DNA from: Baffinella frigidus | Lineage: Eukaryota > Cryptophyceae > Cryptomonadales > Baffinellaceae | Length of the DNA stretch: 15,560 nucleotides | NCBI GenBank assembly: GCA_026770585.1 | Contig: MU646605.1 | Span: 319,597 to 335,156, forward strand | Reading direction: 5' to 3' | Part shown: positions 1-9,000 of the stretch, one piece after another | Position numbering within the stretch: position 1 is the first letter of the stretch | Layout: each line of letters opens with the position of its first letter | Position numbers and translations under genes: made by a program | Notes under the pieces: model-generated | Databases searched by the model: none | What the model was told of the DNA's origin: nothing | The model's input: the letters and a program-made list of their open reading frames with translations, nothing else

Positions 1-3000
1 GGGGGGGATACAGGTGGTGCGGGGGGCAGGCCCAGCACAGAGCTTCCTCGGAGGCAGAGATTGTTGGGAGTGTCGAAAGAGGGTCGGCCGCTAGCAGCAC
101 GCAGTCTGCCTGCTTCAGGGTGTTCAGTCAGTTTGCGTTAGGGTTGGGAGTTTAGACCGTCCCCCGACGCTTCACCTCAACCGATGCGACACATGTGGGG
201 GGATTACTCTACGGTGGTGCTTAGGGAAGGACGACGGCGGAGCAGAAAAAGAAGAGAGGAGATGGCAATGATGATGGAGAAGATGAAGAAAAGCAAGCAG
301 GGAGGGGGTCGCAACCTGCGAGACGCACAGCTTGGACCAGGCCGAGTCCTTGGCGTCCGCCCGGAGAATCACAAACCTAGAACACACGCGCCAGGGTCAC
401 ACACCTCGGACACGCAAAGGCGAGGGGGTGGCGGTGAGTTGCAAGAGCGCGCGCGGGTGCGCCGCCCTCTCTTCACTCCAAACCCTTCAGGGTTAGTGGG
501 TTAGGGTTTAGGGTTCAGGGTTTAGGGTTTAGGGCGGAGGGTCTGGGGGTGAGGGTTTGGAGTTCAGGGTTTGGGCGTTGGGTTTGGACTTTGAGTTTGG
601 GGGTTGAGGTTTAAGGTTCAGGATCAGGGGTTGAGGGTTCAGTGTTTAAGGTCTAGGGTGTAGTGTTTAGGGTTTAGTGTTTAGGGTGTGGGGGTTACTG
701 TTAAGAGTCTAACGTGTAGGGTTAAGGGTTTAAGCGTTGGGGGATATATTTTAGGGAATTCAGAAAGCCCTCCTCCTCGAAAACCCTTAATCCCACACCC
801 TACAACCCCCTCCCTTCACCCCCTAACCCTCAACGCTTCACCCGTGCAGGTTTGATTTGGGAGTGTGGTAGATGTACCGGACTTTTTGATCACTCAACTC
901 TAGGCTTTTTCAAGGGCCTACCCAGGACATGTACAGAGAGTAAAAGACATGTACAGAGAGTAATAAAGAAGAAGAGATCATAAAGAAGAAGAGAAGAGGC
1001 GAAGAAGACAGGAGACGGAGAGATTTTTCAAATGGCTCTAGTGGTGTCGATCAAATGTGGTAGGTACCGGAAGTCTTCCTCCTCCTGGACGATCCACGAC
1101 GATACGCGCGTGCGATAGAACGGCGACGTTGTCTTCTCCACCATCCGCGGGAGGGCTAACCGTCTCATCAGGCCAACCGCCATCCACTTTCGATGATCCA
1201 TCCAACCTCAAAGTCAACTACGTTCCAGAAATGACGCGTTCTCCCCAAAAGTTGCTGATTCGCAGCTCCAATAATGGAAATCCCCAGCTTACCGGAAGTC
1301 TTCCTCCTCCTGGACGATCCACGACGAGACGCGCGTGCGGTAGAACGGCGACGTCAGGTTGTCCACCGTCGCCTCTCCCAGCACCCCTGCTATCTCTTCC
1401 TGATGGTGTTGGGGGGTTGGTTTGTAACCTGTAAAGCGAAAATTGTAAGGACCCAGAGAAGATACACTCGATGCATCTCCTTTGGGTCCTTGGATTTTCG
1501 CTTTACAGGATCCCTGCGTAGAACGGTGACGTCAAGTTGACCACCGTCGCCTCACTCAACACACCTGCTATCTCTTCCTGTGATGAGGTGTCGGGTTTGG
1601 GGTGTAGAGTGTATCTCCTCTCGATTCTTGCGGTTTTCGCTGGGGAAACCAAGCAGGTGCGCATACACCCTAAACCCCAAACGATCAACCCTAGACCCAA
1701 AGCAACCAATCGCTACAAGCTAAACGCTCAAAACTAGACGCTCAACGATGAACGCTGAACGGTGAATGATGAACCTTGTCGAGGACTCGGACGGAGCCGA
1801 ATTTCTGGAGGGCCAACGCCAGGCGCCGAATCAGCGTGTCCACGTCTGCCTCCGATGTCCATCTGCGTTGCGCGGTCGGGTTTAGGGGTTGCGGATTGGT
1901 GTTTGGGGTTTGGGGCTTGGGGTTTGGGGCTTGGGGTTTGGGGTTTGGGGTTTGGGGTTTGGGGTTTGGGGTTTGGGGCTTGGGGTTTGGGGCTTGGGGT
2001 TTGGGGTTTGGGGTTTGGGGTTTGGGATGTGGGATGTGGGGTGTGGGGTGTGGGGTGTGGGTTTGGGGTTTGGGGTTTGGGGTTTGGGGTTTGAAGTGTA
2101 CAGGTGTTGGGTTTGTGATTTGGGGTTTTGGGGTTTTGGGGTTTTGGGGTTTGGGGTGCAAGATTTTAAGGTTGTCGTGATTGGGGATGCTTGACCCGAG
2201 GGAGACGACGGCGATCGTCGAGAGGTTTGCTGTGCGCGAACGGCCCTGCATCAGGGGTTATGGTTTATGGTTTATGGTTTATGGCTGATGGCTTACGGTT
2301 TATGGTTTGTGGTTGAGGATTTGTGGTTTAGGGTTTGGGGTTTAGGGTTTGGGGTTTAGGGTTTAGGGTTAGGTTTTAGGGGTTTAGGTTTAGGTTTTAG
2401 GGTTTAGGGTTGAGAGTTTAGGGTCTGGTCCTGGATGAGGAGGTTCTCCTCCAGCGATCGGTCTGCTGACCATGCCATGTGCCTGTGCGTTATGGGTTAT
2501 GGGTTATGGGTTATGGATTGTGAGTTATGAGTTATGAGTTATTTGTTAGGCGTTGGGCGTTGGGTGGTGGGTGTTAGGCGTTAGGCGTTGGAAAGTAAGC
2601 CGTAGGGTTTTTCGTACGAGCCCCCCTAGGCCCCTACAGCCTACCGTAGTCAATACCGTAGGCCTTACTACCCCATTTTAAGTCCGTTACCCTATGAGGT
2701 TAGGGCTTAAAAATTAGGGGCTTGCGTTTATCAGGAAAACTGGAAAACTGGGCAGGGGTTTGGGTTTACCAGGAAAACTGTTGGCGGTGGAGCGGAGGAT
2801 CAAAGCTGAGAACAAAACAAGACTATTTACCAATCGTGTGAATCTGAACACTGCAACCCACTGACGAATCTCCGTGCTTACGGGGAATACAAGTCCCCAA
2901 ACATCCTGGAGCCATTGGATGTTATCCCTCCTTTTAACCGGATAAATCTCTCATCTCGAGATGTTTCGGGGGACTCTCGCCTGTTGGCGATGGAGCGAAA

Positions 3001-6000
3001 GAGCTTGATACCTGCTTCAGGATTCAGAGTTTAAAGTGTGGGTGTTAGGGTGTAGGGTTGAGGGTTGAGGGTTGAGTGTCTAAGGTGTAGGGTTTAGGGT
3101 TTGGGGTTGAGGGTTTCAGGTTGCAGGTTCAGGGTTTAAGGTTTAAGGCTTAGGGATTAGGGTGTAGGGATTGCCGGCCATGGGCAAGGCAGCAGCGATG
3201 AGCTCCATGTTCTGGGGCATGATCTTGACGAGCTCCGAATCTCGGAGGCACACTGCCGTCGCGTGTCGCACCACCATCCGCCCCGCCCCCTGTCAGGGGT
3301 CCGACGCATATCAGTCATCCACACGAACCCTCCGCACGAAAAACCGTCCCGATCCCTGGCAGTGCTCCACACGACAAACGTCGTTTCGTGCCGCACCAAC
3401 AAGTGCCCCGCCCCCTGTGAGTGAACAACTCAATCAGCATTCAATGGATCACATGGTGAGCAACGCTAGAACCCACGGAACTCGTCCTGTGGACATCTCA
3501 AGTCCCAATCCTCCTCCAAACGAAATACCCGTTCATTCCCATCGCAGCCAAGATGTGCACACACGTCAGAAACCCCTACTCCCTCAACCCTGGACCCTTA
3601 ATCCGTGCAGGCTAGCCCTACACCCTGAAACGTAACCCGTACACCGTAAACCGTAAACCGTACACCGTAAAACACAACCGTAAACCGTAAACCGTAAACC
3701 CTAACCCCAAACCAAAACCCTAAACCCTAAACCCTAAACCCTAAACCCTAAACCCTAAACCCTAAACCCTAAACCCCAAACCCTAAACCCTAAACCAAGA
3801 GCCCTAAACCCTAAACCCTAAACCCTAAACCCGGAACCCTAAACCCGGAACTCTGAGCTCCAAAACTGAACCCTGAACCCTGAACCCCAACCCCTAAACC
3901 CTCAACCCTCAACTCCAAAACATGAACCCCACCTCTAAATGCTCAACCCTTGGTAGTTGGTGGCAAACCTCAGGCGAGTTGCTGTCGGCATCCTCCATCA
4001 TCGACCCTGTACCCTGCACCCGGAATCCTGAACCCTGAGCCCAGAGCCCTGAGCCCTACACCCTAAACCCCAAACTCTAGACCCAGAACCCTCAACTTCA
4101 ACACTTGAAAGCTAACAGCTATTTGCTTAACCCATGTGGTGGGCAACCTCGGGCGAGGAGGTGTCGGGATCCTCCATCATCGACTCCTTTCCAAACGCAT
4201 GTCCAACCGTAAACCGTAAACCCCAAACCCTACACCCTAAGCCCTGAACCCTAAACCATAAGTCCCAAATCCCTGAACCCTGAACCCTAAGACCTCAACC
4301 ATGTACCCCAAACTCTAAACCCGGAACACTCAACTTTAAAACATGAGTCCTAACCCCAAGTTTCGAACCCTGGCGAGTTGGTGGCAGACCTCGGGCGAGG
4401 AGGTGTCAGCATCCTCCATCATCGACTCCTCCCCAAACATGTCCCCTGAACCCTGAACCCTACACGCCGAACCCGAAACCCGAAATCCTCAACCCAAATC
4501 CCTAAACCCTAAACCCTAAAACTTAAATCCTCAACCCCAGATCATGAACCCTGAGCCCTAAACCCTAAACCCCAAACTCTAAACCCAGAACCCTCAACTC
4601 CAAAACATGAACCCCAACCCCTCATGCGAACCACTGAAAAAGTGGTGGGCAACCTCGGGCGAGGAGGTGTCGGGATCCTCCATCATCGACTCCTCGCCAA
4701 ACATGTCCCCGCGCCCAACATCCCTGTTCGCGCTTGGGGGTTCGTTGTTCGGAGTTGGGGGTTCGGAGTTGGGGGTTCGGGGGTTCGGGGGTTCGGGGTT
4801 CGTGGTTGGGGGCGGGGGTTTCGGGGTTCGGGGTTGGGGGTTCGATGTTCGGGGTTCGGGGTTCGGGGTTCGGGGTTCGGGGTTCGGGGTTCGGAGTTCG
4901 GGGTTTGGGGTTCGGGTTTCAGATTTCGGGTTTCGGGTTTCGGGTTTCGGGTTTCGGGTTTCGGGTTTCGAGTTTCGGGTTTCGGGTTTCGGGTTTCAGA
5001 TTTGGGGTGTAGGGTTTCTGGAGTGGGGTGTAGCGTGGGTGGCGTGGGGGGGCGCAGTGCCTTGCAGGAGATCTTCCATCGCCCGCGGCCATTTTGACGC
5101 GCCCGGTTATGAGCACCTGCCGGAATCGTCGCAAGGTTGTGAGCCTCTAGGAGCACCTCGTTCGCTAGGAGCACCTCGTTCGCAGCAGACGGGGGTGAGA
5201 CCCCGCTTGGGAGGAGCGAGGCCGCGCTTGACCAGGCCCAACCACGAGCGAGATCCAAGAAACCTTCATCAGTCAACCGTCGAGGCTCATCACCTATCCG
5301 ACCGAGGCTCGCCGTCGCGCCCCAGGGGCGTCAAGACGCCTCCCAAGGGAGTCAGGTGCAAGGGGTTGTCGCGAGGGGTGTTCGGCGTCATACTCATGGC
5401 CGCCGTGATCAACCCTGCAGGTAACCTAGGGGCAAATCTTAAAACAATCTCCCACAGATGCGCCCGGATTCCGGGCGCATTTTTATGGGGGTTCCCTTCA
5501 GAAACCATCGATTTGCCCAGAACTTGCCTCCAGGGTGGTGGTACTCATCAAAAGGTCTCTCCAGAAGGGTCCACGGACGGCGTGCGAAACCCCCATGAAC
5601 CTGAGCGTTCCGAAGTCGTGCCATGTGCTTGGGCGTGCTACTCTCCTGGCAATGAACCATGCGCCCCTCCTCTGGGCGGGGCTGACTGAAGTCTGTGAGC
5701 CTCCCTACGAGCGGCACGAAATCGTGCGTGCCGCCTGTGGGTGGGGATTCACGTATAGTCCGTCAGCCTCGTCGCCCTTCTTGAACACTCGGTCGCCCGC
5801 GTTGACCTGCGAATTAGGGTTAGGGAAATTTTTAGGGTTGGTGCGACTGCAAATCATGAGAGGAAGTCTCGAGTTTAATTTCGGAAGGATACTGATTGTG
5901 TTGCACGTGTTGTGCTATGTTAGGCGTGGGTTGTATGCATTGATGCAACCACCACCCGCTTATGGCACACGTGCAAGCCTCACAAAGCATACAATAAATG

Positions 6001-9000
6001 TTCAGTAGGTGGGGTGAAGGGTTAGGGGTTAGGGGTTAGGGGTGAGGGGTGAGGGGTGAGGGGTAAGGGGTTAGGGGTTACGGGTCAGGGGTTAGGGGTT
6101 AGGGGTTAGGGGTTAGAGGTTAGGGGTTAGGGGTTAGGGGTTAGGGGTAAGGGGTTAGGGTTCAGGGGTTAGGGGTTAGGGGTGAGGGGTAAAGGGTTGG
6201 GGGTTGACCCAGTGGCGGTTCAGGCCGAGTGCCACAAAGCGGTTGATCACCGGAAACAGCATCTGCCAACGCACTCACTCAGTGTCTATCTTGAGGTCCT
6301 TGAGGTTTCAATTTCTCCCAACATAGGCGGACAACCCACCCTTTCGTGGAAATTAGGGTTGGGTTATCGGCTGGATTGTTGTCGGTGGTATCAGTCCTCA
6401 GCCGACACCTCCTGTTATCGGAGTAATCAGCGATAACTTATGAGCGAGGGCGACGTGACGTCATCACTAAGTGGCTGCCACGCCATCACTTTCATCTCGA
6501 AACACAACTGAATCTGTTCCCTAATTAGCGTTTTTATTTAACTAAGAGGTCTAGTTGAGTTGATTATGCCTTGACTAGTTTCTTCTAGTCAACCTCCCAT
6601 TGAAAACGAACTAATTCAGTTGTCTTCTGAAAAGGACTTAGTGTCTGTCATGTCATGACTTACTGAGCCACGATATCATCACGCAACACCCTCGTTTCTA
6701 CCCTACACGCCCTGGGACCTACTGCATATATCACGCCAGGGCACAAGTGGAAAATCAGCAAAAGTCGATTATTGTGATTTCTACCCGATTTCTACCAGAA
6801 ACACGTCCAAAGATCAATAGACCGTCTCCGCCACATTTCGCTTCGAAGCCCGCTGCATGGTTTCATCTGGTGGGGGTGTTGGGTGCGAAATAACCTGTGC
6901 CGAAATGAGGAGGAGCTGGACGAACTCGGAGGGGAAGGCGCTCGCCAACCCCGTGAGAGCCTCCAGGTCCAGCCGCGCCACTTTCGCCTCCCCTGACTCA
7001 ACCATCGCCTGCGAGTGAGAGTGATCCACTTAGTACGGGGTGGGTTCTGTGTGGGGCAGGTTCATGGCGTAGGGGGTTAGAGTGCAGGGTTGGGAGACAC
7101 TCGCCAACCCCGTCAGGGCCTCCAGGTCAGTCGCGCCATTCTCGCCTCCCCTGACTCCACCATCGCCTGCGTGTGCGGGGTCAGATCTCAGAGATTCTGA
7201 TTCATGGCTTGGGTGGTCAGGGGTTCAGGTTTGAGATGCGTCGAGGGTTACCAGGTTGTGGAATCTCTTCAGTTCTGAGGTGTCAGTCCTGCCTTGTGGG
7301 GGTTTACAAGTTGACTTGAGTTCATCTTCAGGGGGCTCAGCGTTAGGGGTTCGGGTTTCGGGTTTCGAGTTTCGGGTTTAGAGCCTTTGGTTTAGGTTTG
7401 ATTGTGTAGGGTTTAGTCTGGAATGGTGTGGGGTACCAGGTCGCGCTGGTCGGTAGCCGTGGAAAAAGAGCGAAAGCACAGAACCGAAGGCCTGCTGATC
7501 GTCTCCCCCACCTTCCCTGCCCCACCCTCTGATGCCGTGTCCACTCCCGCCCCTGCTCCATCGTCGCTGGGTTTATTGTTTATGGTTTGGGGTTCAGGCT
7601 TCAAGGTTTAGGGTTCATAGTTTAGGACTTGGGGTTTAGCGTTCATAGTTTAGGGTTTAGGGTTGAGGGTTCAGGGTTTAGGGTTGAGGGTTGAGGGTTT
7701 GAGGTTTAGGGTTTAGGGTTTCGGTTTTTTTGTTTGGGTTTAGGGTTTAGGGTTTAGGGTTTAGGGTTTAGGGTTCAGGGTTTAGGGAGTCTCCTGGCGG
7801 CGGGGTGTCTCCCTCTCCCGGAGGCACGACGCGGACTGCGCCGCTAACCACCACCCAGATCTCGTTTGATGGCTCGCCGGGCCGGTATAGCTGCGTTTCA
7901 CGTTTCGGGTTCAGGGTTTAGAGGTTAGTGTTTCGGGTTAGGGGCTAAGGGTTCGGGGTTTAGGGCCTTTACATTATGGGTTTGGGTTGAGGACTCAGGG
8001 TTTAGGGTGTAGGGTTTCAGGTTTAGGGTTCAGGGTTTAGGGTTGAGGGTATGGCATTGAGGGTTTAAGGTTTAGGGTGCTGGAGGGTTGAGGGTTTAAG
8101 GTGCTTAGGGTTTATGAATTAGGGTGCTGGACCACAGTGCCCTTTGCGACCGAGAAGACCGTTGCCTCGAGCACCCCTCCTGGCAAGAACATTGCCGCTA
8201 CCTGCCACCACACTCATGCGTGCGGTTTAGGGGGTAGCGTTTAGGGTTTAGGCTTTAGGTTTTAGAGATGAGTGTTTAGGGTTGGGGTTTAGTGTTCAGG
8301 ATTTAGGGTTGAGGATTTAGGGTGAGGGTTTAGGGTTTAGGGATGGGGTTTAGGGTGAGGGTTTGAGGTTCAAGCTTTCGGGTTTCGGGTCTCGGGTTTC
8401 GTGTTCAGGGGTTTCGTGTTTAGGGTTTAGGGTTGAGGTTTGGGGCGTACGAGTGCGCGCTCGGGGTGCGCTCCCAGAAGGTCCTCGAGGGGAAGGACGT
8501 CAGGCGTCGAGAGGGTGTTTGCGAACGCCGGCATCGACAGGAACTCCGCCAGCATGAAATGTGACACCCGGAATAGCCGCCCTAAGGAGAGGGTTTGGTG
8601 GTTAGGTTTTTGGGCTTAGGGATAAAATGGAGCCAGACCCCTTGGGTCAGCTGCATGTCACAACTGATCACTGCGCAACATCGAAATTGTTGAGTTCGGA
8701 GGGCTGGTTTAGGATTCAGGGTTCAAGGTTTAGGAATCATGGTTGAGGGTTTGGGGGTGGGCGTTTCGAGTTTATAGTGTAGGGTTTAAGGTTTTAGGTT
8801 TAGAGTTTAGGGTTCAGAATGTAGGGTTGAGTGTTGAGGGCTGAGGGTTTCAGGTGCCGGGTGTATGGTGTAGGGCGTACACCTCAGGGTGTAGGGTGTA
8901 GGCGTTAGAGTTTCGGGTTTAGAGTGTAGGGTTCAGGGTGTATGGTGGGCAGACCGATGGCGAGGCGGATGTAGAGGAGGAGCGCCTCGGGGTTCTCGAC

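Larger units (their letters stand above)
4007..4640 (-). repeat. C-rich telomere-like blocks separating exon-14 copies
   Basis: CCCTGAACCCTAAACC-type units on + at 4007-4105, 4203-4345 and 4441-4620. A shared CTCAACTCCAAAACATGA-like motif precedes the copies, so each duplication unit is exon plus array, not exon alone. Confidence 0.85.

Noticed and set aside
1742-2251. Long open frames on both strands with WGLGFGV or NPKPQTP repeats
   Set aside because: They are readings of the TTTGGGG array. Only the parts at 1775-1862 and 2196-2245 (minus) carry real domain text.
3171-3635. 154-residue plus-strand open frame
   Set aside because: Antisense of exon 15 and its echo; the minus strand has the CNBD match.
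3957-4710. CRISPR-like array (regular repeats)
   Set aside because: Spacing is irregular, the repeats decay and the spacers are telomere-like; the repeat unit is an exon.
4607-5689. 360-residue plus-strand open frame and the 197-residue minus frame
   Set aside because: Mostly translation of TTCGGGG/TTTCGGG heptamers; heptamer period keeps frames open without coding.
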